Origin: Mesorhabditis belari
Taxonomy: Eukaryota > Nematoda > Chromadorea > Rhabditida > Rhabditidae
Direction of reading: 5' to 3'
Assembly: GCA_958450365.1 (NCBI GenBank)
Contig: CAUEEP010000732.1
Coordinates: 248,001 to 312,000 of the forward strand
Length of the DNA: 64,000 bases
Shown here: positions 1 through 10,947 of the stretch, in pieces
Position numbering within the stretch: position 1 is the stretch's first letter
Layout of the letters: each line of letters begins with the position of its first letter
Translations under genes and position numbers: made by a program
Notes under the pieces: model-generated
What the model saw: the letters and a program-made list of their open reading frames with translations, nothing else
Databases searched by the model: none
Told to the model about the DNA's origin: nothing

Positions 1-849
1 TTAATTTTGTATTTAAAAATAGAATTCAAGCTTTTTTTAGCTGTCCAAAGCTGAGAGTGAAAGAAAAAAACATTTTGAAGTAAACAGATTTACTTCTTGC
101 ATCGTATTGCTTTTTATTTTGGGTTTAATCTGAGATATGAAAGATTGAATTCCCTGAAGCACGAGACCGCTGCTTATCTTTGCAGCTAACGTAAAGTCTT
201 TAGTCAAAAACAACCGTTTTTTTGGGAAAAGAACCATCTCTTATCGAAAAGAAGTAATTTCTCTTCAGCAAGAATATTTTTATAGCTATTTATTAGCATA
301 TAGCAAGAATATTTTTATGTTATGTTATTTATTAACATTTTACATACATTGTGACATACAACTTTTTCTCATGCTGAAAAAAATTTTCCACAAAATCGCC
401 AAATCGCCTGTTTTCAACTAAATTGACTCACTCCTAATTAACATAATAAAAGTCGAATCTTTCCTTTGCTTACATTCTTTTATTTATGTTTATGTTTGAC
501 TATTGCTTTTTTACCTCTACATAGAGATTTAGAAAACTCTTGTCAATGGCAAAGAAACCCTTCAATTCTCAACAGGTTGACAAGTCTCTGCTATCGATAC
601 CCAATAAACCAATAAATAGGTATATCAATGAAATATTCATTTATAACGTTCAACCTTAGAGACGCTATCAAAAAAGAAAAATGGCATTCGAAGCCTCTAT
701 TCATCTTCACATCAATGCTTATTTTTGTTGGCATAGTGCTGGGAATCATCATGATCAATTGGGACTTCGACAAATCGTGGGTCATTTCTCAGCATTGAGA
801 TATTTCATCGATAAATCGATTTGTTCAAATGTAGTCAAAAATGTCTTAA
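1..849. other. AT-rich stretch, no gene seen
   Basis: No reading frame here shows codon structure or family motifs. A short segment around 265-340 is partly duplicated: two copies of a sequence containing 'agcaagaatatttttat' lie about 37 bp apart. Nothing else can be supported. Confidence 0.5.
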
Positions 850-999
850 CACGTTGACGACAATGGCGCTTTTGCACAAACAATCGCATGGGACAACGTT
901 GTTTTTTTTCGACAAAAAATGTCACCTGACATCAGGTGACAATGTCCCAGGCGAACGAATATGTGTCAGACAGCATCAGGTGACAATGTCGTCAACGTG
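850..999. mobile_element. piggyBac-like MITE, about 150 bp
   Basis: The element is bounded on both sides by TTAA (846-849 and 1000-1003). Its ends are inverted repeats beginning CACGTTGACGACA, and the interior is palindromic around 925-950. TTAA target duplication is the hallmark of piggyBac-type transposition. There is no room for a transposase, so it would be non-autonomous. Short ORFs across it are shadows. Confidence 0.65.
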
Positions 1000-1082
1000 T
1001 TAATTACCGATCATGTAAAGACAACGAAACCCAAGAAAAAAATAAATTCCATGTTTAAAAGGCAATTTTTTAGCCGTTCTAG

Positions 1083-1454
1083 AACAAGACGGAATTTGGA
1101 AACTTGCAACGATCAAAACGCTACGCTGACAATTTGCCGAAAACAATTGTCAGTAAGCCAAAAAGACTTTATCATTGCGAAGATTTCTTTAGGGACCATC
1201 TGCAGGAGAAGCTTCGCGAGAAAATGTAAGAAAAAAAGTCACAAGAATCTTATGAACAAAGTTAACATTTTTCAATCTCAATCATTTCAATCTTTCAGAA
1301 ATCTAGAAGTACAAAGAAAAGACGAAATCGATAGATTGCATGTCGAAGCTGTTGTTTTGAAGCAAAGGTTTTAAAGCATTTGATTTTCTTAGGTATATTC
1401 AACTTTTAGATTATCCGAGTGTCAAGAGGAAAAACTTGCACTACGAGAAGAAAT
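1083..1454 (+). CDS. Possible coiled-coil protein, internal exons
   Basis: Three consecutive candidate exons (1083-1225, 1299-1367, 1410-1454) have matching splice phases and typical nematode introns. Joined, they give a charged Glu/Lys/Arg-rich protein with heptad-like leucines, for example HLQEKLREK, RKDEIDRLHVEAV and CQEEKLALREEM, which suggests a coiled coil. A further open stretch at 1620-1735 (ELKKLKAALEVVDKLIESI) has the same character, but I could not join it in phase. The first exon was not found. The short introns argue for a real gene; the missing ends keep confidence modest. It may belong with the exons at 2361-2625. Confidence 0.4.
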
Positions 1455-2360
1455 GTGGGTTTGAGAAGTTTTGAAGCTATTGAAAAGTAAAGGAAAAGTA
1501 ATTTTTAAGGTTCTTAAGAGAATTTAGAGCAAAGGAATGTTTGGATCGGGTTTTCAAAATAAACTATTTCTTTTTTTGTTTCCTTATCTTAAAAATGGAC
1601 AAAGTTTTCTCAGCTTTAGTGAACTCAAAAAACTGAAAGCGGCGCTTGAAGTCGTGGACAAGCTGATCGAATCTATTAAAAATCAGACCGGTAGCCACCA
1701 ACTGGGAGTCAAGTACCATCATCGAGAGTTTTCATTCAACTACAATTCGTCTCCAAAAGTCTCCAACAAATTTTCTTCGATCTCTGCAATGTTTTTGCTC
1801 ATCCTTGTACAAGCAACATTCTAAACAATCGTTTTTCTCGATTTGTTTTTCTTTCAAGCAAATATTTGACATGAACTATTTGTTGAAAGTTATCCGCCGT
1901 TGTCAAAAATTGTGAATACCTATGTCAGTTCAGATTTTTCTCAAAATTTCTAGTGGCTCCTGGGAATTGTTGTGGTGCATAATAAACACTATTACGATAG
2001 TGTTCATGTTTACGATTCAAATTTTAAACATACACTTAAATGATCAGCGTTTCCTTGGAAAAATGGGACACTTCTTCAAAAAAAAGGCGAATTGAAAATC
2101 TCTGATTTACGAGAGATTATCACAAAATGTAGATGAATAAAGTGTTTGGCTAAAAATGAAACTAAGATTTTATATAAACTAAATATATTAACTCTAATAT
2201 GATAGTACAAAGTTTTAATTTTATGGCAAAAGTCTCATGGTGGTGACCTTGAGATCCCACCTCTGACGGGAGAGAACCTCCCTTATGCCAAAGGTGAGCT
2301 GTTATCCGGTGAGGGATAGACTGACTTTTGCTTTTACTCAAAAATTTCATGTAAAGGATC

Positions 2361-2625
2361 ATGAAATCGGAAAAAAGTGAAAATATCAAAAATTTACCCG
2401 CCCAAGATATTCACTTTGGCACCACACCAATCCCAGGAGCCACTAGAAATTCTGAAAAGAATCGAGCTGCACTGCCTTTTCTGGAACTGAAATATACAGG
2501 TTTTGAAAAGTTTTATGAAAGCATTCCTTTTCATGAAAATTTTTGTATAAGTGACCCTTTTTTGTTATTTAGAACACGCAGAGGTGGCAGTGATTCGACG
2601 GCCTGGGGGCAGACGATTCAAATAA
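2361..2625 (+). CDS. Small basic protein, or last exons of a longer gene
   Basis: Exons are 2361-2499 and 2573-2625, joined in phase 1 across a 73 bp GT-AG intron, giving about 63 residues. The C-terminus ends in a basic motif, VIRRPGGRRFK. An in-frame stop lies just upstream of the ATG, but a splice acceptor could intervene, so these may be the last two exons of the coiled-coil gene to the left. No family is recognised. The next small gene starts 93 bp downstream on the same strand, a spacing typical of nematode operons. Confidence 0.42.
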
Positions 2626-2717
2626 ATAGATTTTTGTGGTGATCATACATTTGCAAGGACTCTATCTCGATCATTAGATACTTGTCAAGGTAATGTTAGA
2701 TACAGAAAAAGAAGAGC

Positions 2718-2972
2718 ATGTCGAAATTAGTGAATTTTGGATACGCATTTGCCGGTAATCGACGGTGGAATTATCGATATGAACAATCAAAAAAAGTTCT
2801 TTATGATGGGTGAGCTTTTTTTGCCATATAGGCTTCTAAGGGACTTCTAAGACTATAGGGACTTCTAATTGAAACTCTTTTATCTATCAGGAAAGTGATT
2901 CAAAGGATCACAATTCACCGCGAAACAAAGACTATCGAAATTTGGAGTGCTTTCCATCGAATTTGCCGTTAA
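2718..2972 (+). CDS. Small uncharacterised protein, 57 aa
   Basis: Two exons (2718-2809 and 2891-2972) join in phase 2 across an 81 bp intron with GTGAGC...CTATCAG borders. The product begins MSKLVNFGYAFAGN and ends SAFHRICR. It is basic, aromatic-rich and lacks a clear signal or membrane segment. An acceptor-like 'gatacag' sits about 14 bp before the ATG, compatible with trans-splicing as a downstream operon gene. The family is unknown. The clean splice pattern is the only support. Confidence 0.42.
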
Positions 2973-3039
2973 AAATCACCCCAGAAAGTCAAAAGAAAGA
3001 TGGAAAATGATAAAAAAGTGGGAAAAAGAATTTTAGAAC

Positions 3040-3400
3040 TTTTTTGTTCGACACCTCCTGGGGGCGTAATCGCGCGCGGTCTGGCAAAGCGCCATTGGGT
3101 AATGCGAGCGAGTCTCGGCTGCAATCGGGCTCCCATCACCCTATTCGGTCAGTCTGACGGCAGGTCTCGTCAGTTATAAGCCCGGTAGGGGGAGAAAGGG
3201 CCCCAACTGAATGTCAGTTATCCCTCACCGGATAACAGCTCACCTTTGGCATAAGGGAGGTTCTCTCCCGTCAGAGGTGGGATCCCAAGGTGTCGTTCCT
3301 CGGAACGCCCGCAGGGGACTGCCGGTGACCATTAATTTTGGGACATCCCAAGGACTTCGGTCTTTAGGGTCGGCAAAGAAATTCAATTGACGCGTTCAAC
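3040..3400. other. GC-rich island, possibly a structured RNA or retroelement piece
   Basis: This about 360 bp block is strikingly GC-rich against AT-rich surroundings, for example 'cgtaatcgcgcgcggtctgg'. No frame is open across it. It holds several short self-complementary stretches and, near 3331, 'taattttggga', which resembles an Sm-binding site. It matches no rRNA, tRNA or spliceosomal RNA that I recognise. Candidates are an SL- or snRNA-like transcript, a SINE, or the untranslated end of a LINE. Confidence 0.4.
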
Positions 3401-3787
3401 TCAACTCCAACTCACAATTCACTTTTTGCGCCTAAACAACCTCAATAAAGAGGAAACCAATTCCAAAAAAAATAACCAAAAATGCTTTGAATTTGTGATG
3501 AATGAAATCTAAAACTGCTTTTATATTCAGCTGCCGAATCATGAACTTTTCTAGTTCGATTATCTTCATTTTCTTTTATGGGCTCTTTATTTTGTCTGAA
3601 TCTTTTCATTTTTCCTTTAACTTATTTTATAATCAAGAATGAGACAATTGAGAAATTTGAAGAATAGATTTTTAGTCTTTTCAAATTTGGGGAAATTTTT
3701 TAACTCTTTATTTAACCATTTTTTGTTAGACTTTATAATGGAAAACTTTCAAAATAAACTTGAAAAGAAAAGTTTCAGCTTAATTTT

Positions 3788-5309
3788 TTATAATCTTTTG
3801 TAAGTTCCAATAAGATGTTTACAATTTCGACAACGATGTTCAACCTCTTTACATTCTTTACAACAGAATGGGATACAGCAACAGAGCCAGCATCTAAAAA
3901 GAAATTTTTACTAGAGTTAGAAATGTACTGAATCATCTAATGATTGTTTTTTGATTGCTTATGAAAATGTTGCCAGTTTGTTTTAGTGACTTTTTGAAAT
4001 CAAAACCAACCCAAAAGCGAAAAAACCTTGCACAGGAGCCAAGCGAAGAATCTGGAAAAATAGGTGACTTCGGTTGTCGTTATCTGAATGAAAACGTTGA
4101 GTTATTTCCCTATTTCCTGAAGCAAATATAAAAGCCATGTTTATTTTTAATCCCCATAAATCACTCTAATAAAAAGAGCAGAAAACTCTGTACATATCTC
4201 GTGTCACAAGTGATTTCAGAGCTTCATTTTTTAAAAAGGATTACTTTTACCTTTCAAAATGAAGTGATTTTATCAATTGTTCAAAAATAAAGCCAAAAAC
4301 AACGTTGAAACTTGATGTGCTAATCAAAAAATGAAATTTTCTTTTTCCATTGACTTACCTGGAGGCAATTTGGGCATCTAAGTAAACATGGCTTGATGTC
4401 AAGTGGTTGACTGATGATGTAATTTGGTTGAACGGTGATCACAGTAGACTGAAATATGAAAGAATTGATCAGTGTTAAAAGGTACTTCAATTAAAAATTT
4501 GGCTCTTGCGTAGTTTTCGGGTATTTTGAACTGGTCGTCACACTTTGAAGGCCTATAAATTTACCCAGAGATAATATTTTTGTTAACTTTTTATTTCATT
4601 GTACAGAGGAAATTTCAGGCTTTCAAATGATGCCAAAGAGAGCTTGATTGGATAAGCCAGTCCAAGAAAATCAGAGCCAACTCTGAGCAAATGGGGCCTA
4701 TCCAGCTCGGGTGTCGTGTCGCCTTGTTTGCATGAGAATGGAAAATCCAGTCAAGCTTTCTTTGACATCATTTGAAAGTCTGAAATGTCCTCTGTACAAT
4801 AAAATAAAAAGTTAACAAAAATATTATCTCTGGGTAAAGTTATAGGCCTTCGAAGTGTGACGACCAGTTCAAAATACCCGGAAACTACGCAAGAGCCAGA
4901 TCTTCCTTTTATTGCTTGAATTTCTATTTGAAAACCTTATCAAAATGTTACGAAATAAGCAATCGTCTAAAATTGGATCCAACTTTGTCTCTCTATTTTA
5001 GGATTTCCCGCCTGTACTTTAAGGAATTCAACAATTATCACCAAAAAAATGTTTTTCTCATCACCAGATAAGCACCACATTTTGCCATTGTCATTGGTTT
5101 GGTGGATTGTTGGCAGGCTCTTGTTGGCTAGGGCTTACCCCGGGAAAATTTGGATCTGAATTGGCGTCTAGATATGCTGGTGGAGGACCGATTAGTGCCT
5201 GAAATGTAAATTTGAATAACTGAAAGGATAACATTAGAAAAAGCAGAATTTAGTCGAAACTGAATGGGAACCCCACCATCGACTCTTCGTACTCGTTTTC
5301 GTTATCCAT
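3788..5309 (-). CDS. LITAF-domain (SIMPLE-like) membrane protein
   Basis: Five exons (5277-5309, 5139-5198, 4359-4448, 4034-4083, 3788-3893) join in phase and give 112 residues. The N-terminal part carries PPPAYLD, a PPxY-type motif as in LITAF proteins. A first metal-binding knuckle (RCPNCLQ) follows, then a hydrophobic segment with WLCCCIPFCC, then the second knuckle CKEVEHRCRNCKHLIGTYK. This is the full LITAF fold, known for membrane-bound zinc proteins of late endosomes and lysosomes that bind NEDD4-type ligases and ESCRT. TTTTTCAG lies 9 bp upstream of the ATG, a good trans-splice acceptor. The third intron holds a fold-back element. One donor (GTGCAAG) is non-ideal but is the only one in phase. 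Confidence 0.9.
4500..4898. mobile_element. Fold-back element with about 160 bp inverted repeats
   Basis: The left arm starts tggctcttgcg and the right arm ends with its complement cgcaagagcca. The arms match over roughly 160 bp with a few mismatches, around a non-palindromic centre of about 90 bp. It lies in an intron of the LITAF gene. No coding capacity is seen. Confidence 0.8.
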
Positions 5310-6488
5310 TCCGATAGCCTGAAAAAGATAATAGTTGCTTTTAGTATTAATTATGTTTAAAACATAACAAATCTTTGAAATTTTGTTTGAGGGTTTATCT
5401 TTTTGAAGCGACAAAACCGTTTAGTGTGCAAATTTGTTTGTTTGCTTTTTCTGCATCAATATACCAATAAGTTCTTTTGATTGAAAAGTTTTTAAAGCAC
5501 GATAAGGCAGAAGAAAAAACGAACCATGAAATTTTCCTTTTCGGTCATCCTTGTGAAATGATTTGATGGATTGATCTGAAAGAAAAACACAATTTATAGA
5601 AACAAAAATTGAACAGAATTGAACAAAAAGAAGAAAACACAATAAGTGATTCGATAAAAGAATCGTGAAGAAAAGTTGTTTGAGATGAGTGTTTTTTGAG
5701 ATTCATTTTTAGATAGCGACGTCGAAAATAGGAAAAAAGAACGTGAAATGTGCTGATGCTGAAAAAATGTGAGCTTGAGCCTGAGCGAAATCCCAGTGCC
5801 AAGTATATTGCTTGGAAAGCCCGTGCCAAGCTAGCTTCTAGAATTGTTTTCTCGTATTTTTCTTTTAAAATTACCCCCTGTATTCTAAAATCAACATCCC
5901 AAATACTAAAAAGATTAACAAATTGAAGAAAAGACATCCAATTTTCCTTTTCGCCCACCAGAACCGGCCAAAATAAACCTTGGTTCAAATCGAGCAGAAC
6001 GGCTCCGAACTAAAATTTAATCCAGCTTTTGAATGTTATTAGTATTTCTAAATTTCAAGCCAGAAATTATCTATTAAAAGAAATATCGCATCTGTCGGGG
6101 CGCTTTTGACAAAATCAGAAAAATGCATGTAGCATTGATCAGGGACCAAATCGTTGAAAACACTCAACTTTCTGCATCAATATACCAATTCGTTTATGGT
6201 TTTAAGAACAAAAACGCCACTGAAATCAAGAAATCGAAAGGTTTGCATAAATTTCAAAAAAATGGGTGGAGTAGTAAGCAAATTGAATGAGACCAAACTT
6301 ATCGTGAAGCCATTCTCGAGAGATCATTCTATGTGCCTTTGGAAAAACAAGTTTAAATGTTTTTCATTTCACCAGTTTGTGTTTAAAATGTTAAAAATAA
6401 AGTGATAACAGTTCGTGTTAAAAGATAAACCAAAAATGAATCGAATTGAGAAAACTTTTCTAGTTTCCCAGGCTTGATTTTTGTTGAA
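5310..6488. other. Intergenic, no convincing gene
   Basis: A 147-codon open frame (minus, 5545-5988) and an 83-codon one (plus, 6154-6405) show no motif and have AT-driven composition. The 18-mer 'tctgcatcaatataccaa' occurs at about 5450 and again at about 6171. A 31 bp segment at 6063-6093 recurs inverted inside the next fold-back element. Confidence 0.4.
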
Positions 6489-6741
6489 CTTCATTGAATG
6501 AGGCTAATTGAGTGAACAACCGATCTAATCTCGTTCTCTTTTCTAATTTTCTAAAATTTTAACACCCTTTAGAACAGTTTCATGATTCTTTTTCTAACGA
6601 CTTCTCACAAAAGAAGATGCGATATTTCTTTTAATAGATAATTTCATGAAACTAGTTCTAAAGGGTGTGAAAATTTTAGAAAATTAGAAAAGAGAACGAG
6701 ATTAGATCGGTTGTTCACTCAATTAGCCTCATTCAATGAAG
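6489..6741. mobile_element. Fold-back MITE, 253 bp
   Basis: The terminal inverted repeats of about 95 bp begin cttcattgaatgaggc and end with the complement. The centre (about 6585-6645) is unique except for 31 bp that match 6063-6093 in inverse orientation. There is no ORF. Confidence 0.85.
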
Positions 6742-9650
6742 TCAGATGTCCTCTGAAAGAATAAAAATGGCACATTTAGAGTATCAAAGAGAAAAGAAAA
6801 GCAACCCAATAAGACCATCCTATTATGATTACTAAACTCGATCATTGAATCAATAAACAACAATCAATAAACAACTTTTAATTAATGCAGAGATTATTAA
6901 AAGTTTTCTATGTGCCCATTTTCAAAAAACTAAAGCAGAAAACTCCTCAAAACCTTTAATTCCTTCTAGCTATACTTTCGGGTGCACAAAAAGTGATCGA
7001 AATTGAGGTCAGTCGCTCAAAAGTGGTCTTTTTGGCCCTTTTTGGCCTGTTTAATGAATTTCACCGAAGAAAACCAAGAGGAAAACAAAAAAAACTTATT
7101 TGCCCAAAGCCTCCTTGATTCTTCGCTAGGGTAAAATTAAAAAAAAACAGGATTCTCATTTTTTTTTCAAGAGGGATTTTTTTCAAGCGCTTTCTTGATT
7201 TGATCACTTAGATTAACGACCTTTAATTAAACAATGCCCTAATTGCGCCTTTTCGGCTATTATATCTTTTTTGTTTGTTAGATGCCTAGTTTTGAATATT
7301 ATGCATTTATTATCAACAAATAAACCATGGAATTAATTGTATTTCAATGAGATCTTACTATTAACTTACTATTAACTTTCCTTTCAATGAGATCTTACTA
7401 TTAACTTCAGTAATACTTGACGGAAAACTTTACTACAAAAATCTGCAAAAGATTTTCGCTTGCAATATTCTCGATAGGGTTTATAAAGAAAGAGAACGGA
7501 AATCGTGTTGGCCACTCCATGTTGAGCGGAACAAAGAATTGTTAAAGGGGTGATTACTGAAAGTTTCAATTATAGAATAAGCAAATTCGAATTTACACTT
7601 GTCAAATTTTGTTTGTCATTGAAGTCTTACGAAGAACAAGAATAGAGTGGCCATTTGCGTGTGGCCGATCATAGAAAATACGAGTGCCCCTTTATATAAA
7701 GCTTTCGTCTAAGAAAGAAAAAGAAACGGATTTTCCACAAAAGACTCACATATAGACTTTGTGTGGGGAACACCAATTTGATGGCTGGGTTTTGAGGGGG
7801 AATCTTTAGAACAGTAATAACTTGATGGCTGGGTTTTGAGGGGGAATCTTTAGAACAGTAATAACTTGATTTTAATTTCCTCAAAATCTCCTTCAACACA
7901 AAGTTTTCTTTCTTATCTCTTTCAAAATAACCAATCAAATATCCTAGAATAGATCTAGAATGAATTTTTGCCTATTACCTGAGAAAGTTTCATTACAATG
8001 GCTGGGTTATAGTGGAAAAATTCTTCTTTCTATCACAATTTCCAAAGACTCTTTCTCAAAGTCCAGATCAGATTGACTTAAATCTTTGTACAATAATTTC
8101 AATCTCTTTGTTAATAATCATACTAAAATATCAAAAAGATCTATGGTTTCGCTTTTGTAAAATTGTAAATAAAGGAGAGACTTATTGACTAACCTAAAAT
8201 TTTTATGTACAAAAGAAAAAGAAGCAAAAACCAATGGTCAAGGAGTACTACCGGGGGGTTCCTCTTCATGTGATAACCCGATAGTGCCGGACCTTTTGGC
8301 GATGTTTCGAAGGAAAGTTTTTGATTATATAACCCCTTGGGAAGCTGTGGGGTAGATAGGCCGCGTTTACACTTCCCTGAGTCATCGAGAGAACACAGAA
8401 AGTCTTTCTTAAAAGCTTATCTGGGAAAGAGGAAAGAAACCATATTTGCTCCCACCTTTCCAGAGACTTGTGTGTTCTCTCAGTGTCTCTCATGATCACA
8501 AATTAAAGCCGCTGCCCAAAAAGTTAGTTTTTTTTTTTGAAGAAATCCTCTATACTATGCAAGGATCCTCATTTTCAAAGCTTTTCACTACTTGTAAATT
8601 GAGTAATCCATGTGAATATTCTTTCATCTCCTTTGGCGACTGGCGAAGAATGACAAACATTTCGAAAAGATTGATCGTTGTTTCAAATACCGACAAAGAT
8701 GAAAAGATGTAAAAAAGTGATCTTCTCCAAACCTGACAAAGTCCACATTGAATCATTAGAATGAATATCAAGTTTGGTGACCATTATTTCTCTGACTGAT
8801 TAGCCATGTGCTGAACTTTTGAGAAGAGAGCCGGTGAAGGTCAGTTTGTTTGATTCAATCTTTTCTCATTGAAACAATAAAAACATTTGATCAATATGTG
8901 TTTGGCGACAGATATGCTTAAATTTTGTAATTTTATAATTGAAAAAGTTAAAGATTTCTATTTCATTTACACCTGTCTTTCGTTTTTTTTTATGGAAGAA
9001 AATATTCGGGTCCCACCCATGATCGCCTTTTTTTAAGCACTCAACGACATTTGCACACCTTTTTCGCATAAAATTTTTTTGCAATCAACGACATTTGCAC
9101 ACGTTGCACAGGCTAAGCTGGCTCGAGCTTAGCCTGTGCAACGTGCAAAGCTGCTTTTATTCGAGTAAGTTAGGCTTTTTTAAAAGTTCTGGCTAGATTC
9201 TATACTGAAAGCAATTTCACTTAATATCTCTATTTATATCCCAATTGTTCCCTGTCTGTGTGTTTTTGTCGTCAAGATAAAGTGTTCAAAGTTCGAGCTG
9301 TAATGTGACCCTCAAGCGATCATTTTTTGCCAGCTGACAAATTGATCATGATCAAAATCCGTTCAAAATCACTTGACCTGCTCAAAAGGTAGAAACACAC
9401 CCTTTCTGGCGTACTTTTCTATGTAAATCTTTTTTCAGGAAACAAATTGTTTATGAAAAAAAACTCGGCACTGAGAGGAATCACAAATGCAAAAAGGCAG
9501 ACACTTTTCTTATAAACATTGGCCCGTTTCAAAGAAAATTTGCAGAATATGACTAGTTTTATTAAGAAATGATATGAAGAAGATATTTTTGAAAAGATAA
9601 ACTGCACAAAAACCGTAGAAATAAGCTCGATTCTCATTTTTCTCATTTCT
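6742..9650. other. Intergenic, repeats only
   Basis: No gene is supported. A 44 bp unit containing 'gatggctgggttttgagg' is tandemly duplicated at about 7780-7867. The segment 'atgagatcttactattaact' occurs twice within 40 bp near 7347 and 7386. A hairpin lies at 9097-9145. Open frames near 8266-8771 and 9419-9661 look like chance. Confidence 0.4.
9097..9145. repeat. Perfect hairpin, about 21 bp stem
   Basis: The arm 'gcacaggctaagct' and its complement flank a 6 bp loop. The stem extends to about 21 bp on each side. It could be a transposon-end remnant or a short RNA hairpin. No promoter or mature-miRNA evidence can be read. Confidence 0.55.
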
Positions 9651-10516
9651 TTAATAACCACATTTGAAAAGCATCACGTTGACTCGATTGCATTTAACGA
9701 GAATGAAATTGTTCATCTCGTAGCTCACTCTTGAGCCAAAGCTTTTCCCACTAAATTTTAAAGTTAAAAAAGATGGGATTTGCAAGTAAAAGGGTTTAAC
9801 AATGGGTACAAGCTCAAAAGCTCAGAACCTAAGCTCAAAAATTAAGCTTGTTAACCTAAAAGTCTTACTGTTTCATATTTTACTCTACAACTTATGTCCC
9901 TAACTTTAGCTCAATTCTAGTCTCTATTCTAAATAGAAACTTAGCACTACTGTTATTTAGTAAAACATCAAGCAATATGGGATGGCTTTCGTTTTAGACT
10001 TTAAGCGCTTCACTTAACCCATAACTATAGCTTTAACTACAACTAACGGCTTTCAGAGTTCTTGAAACATTTTAGGATTTGAAGTGATACAACATTGACA
10101 CTAACTAGCTATGGTTTACCCAAATTTGAGTATAGAAACGTTTAGGAACTCACACAATGACATGCCAGGTTGGACCGAAACGTTTATCGAGTTCCTCTTT
10201 ACAGAAAGCTGCCACATCCTGAAAAGTAGTCAATTTGATAAAATTCTGTTGAAAAAGTGCAGAAAACTAGTATATTCTTGAACATTTTTAACTCACTTTA
10301 TCGAGTTCGTAGAGTTTTTGAGCGGTTTTCACAATATCCAGACAGATGAACTGCTCCGATTCGCCCATGTCACATTCCTAAAGAGGATCAAATGAATAAA
10401 AGCTTTGCAATATTATTAGCTGAATTGTTTTTGGCAAATTTATACTAGAAACTAGACCCCGTATTTTTATCTGAACAAACCTTGATATCGATTTTGCTGT
10501 CGGAAGTTTCGCCCAT
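9651..10516 (-). CDS. Dynein light chain, LC8 type
   Basis: Four exons (10481-10516, 10297-10377, 10154-10218, 9651-9750) join in phase to 93 residues, close to the family's usual 89. After a short acidic N-terminus the protein has VAAFCKEELDKRFGPTWHVIV and GKSFGSRVSYEMNNFILV (each 20 residues or shorter), matching the LC8 signatures DKKYxPTWHxIVGxxFGS and FIYF, and ends MLFKCGY. LC8 subunits dimerise and act as cargo or scaffold hubs of cytoplasmic dynein. The sequence is divergent from the near-invariant LC8 core, so it is more likely a nematode paralogue than the canonical copy. An ATTTTAG acceptor lies about 16 bp before the ATG. Confidence 0.92.
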
Positions 10517-10742
10517 TTTTCTAATTGATTCTAAAATTATTTTGTTTCAATGTAGGTTTAAAATGAGAAGAAATCTTTTACACTAATTGCTCACACAAAA
10601 AAAAAGAATTGAGAACAAGGAAGTTGTTGAGCTGAGATTAATGGATAATCAACGAACAGATAAATGAGAAACATTGAGGCAATGATGGAGATGGGAAAAG
10701 ATGGAGATGGGGAAAAGGATATCGTTGAAAAACTTATAAATA

Positions 10743-10947
10743 CAGTCATAGACAAAAGTCTTTTAACGTTGGTTTCTAGAAGTTTGTTCTTTGTATATCT
10801 TAAATCTTAAAATTAGATATAATAAGCTCTTTAAATCTTTTAATTTTAATTTAACTTTAACCGTTTGCAAATTGGTCGGATTTGGATCAAGATATACAAA
10901 GAACAAACTTCTTAAAACCAACATTAAAAGACTTTTGTCCATGACTG
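10743..10947. mobile_element. Fold-back MITE with Tc1-like ends
   Basis: The element lies between TA dinucleotides and is palindromic. Its ends read CAGTCATAGACAAAAGTC on the left and the complement of CAGTCATGGACAAAAGTC on the right. The same terminal sequence caps the larger Tc1-derived fold-back at 58198-59016, so both belong to one Tc1-like family. It has no coding capacity. Confidence 0.8.

Larger units (their letters stand above)
2241..3293. repeat. 85 bp inverted repeat pair (2241-2325 / 3211-3293)
   Basis: The segment at 2241-2325 returns almost perfectly in reverse complement at 3211-3293. The shared core includes 'cacctctgacgggagagaac'. The right arm lies in a GC-rich island and the left arm sits alone in AT-rich DNA. 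Two small genes (2361-2972) lie between the arms. Confidence 0.75.

Noticed and set aside
3331..3400. Spliced-leader RNA gene
   Set aside because: An Sm-like site is present, but no recognisable leader sequence with a GT donor lies upstream, so I kept it as an unassigned island.
5545..5988. 147-codon minus-strand ORF
   Set aside because: Phe/Ser-rich AT-driven composition, no motif, and not joinable to the LITAF gene.
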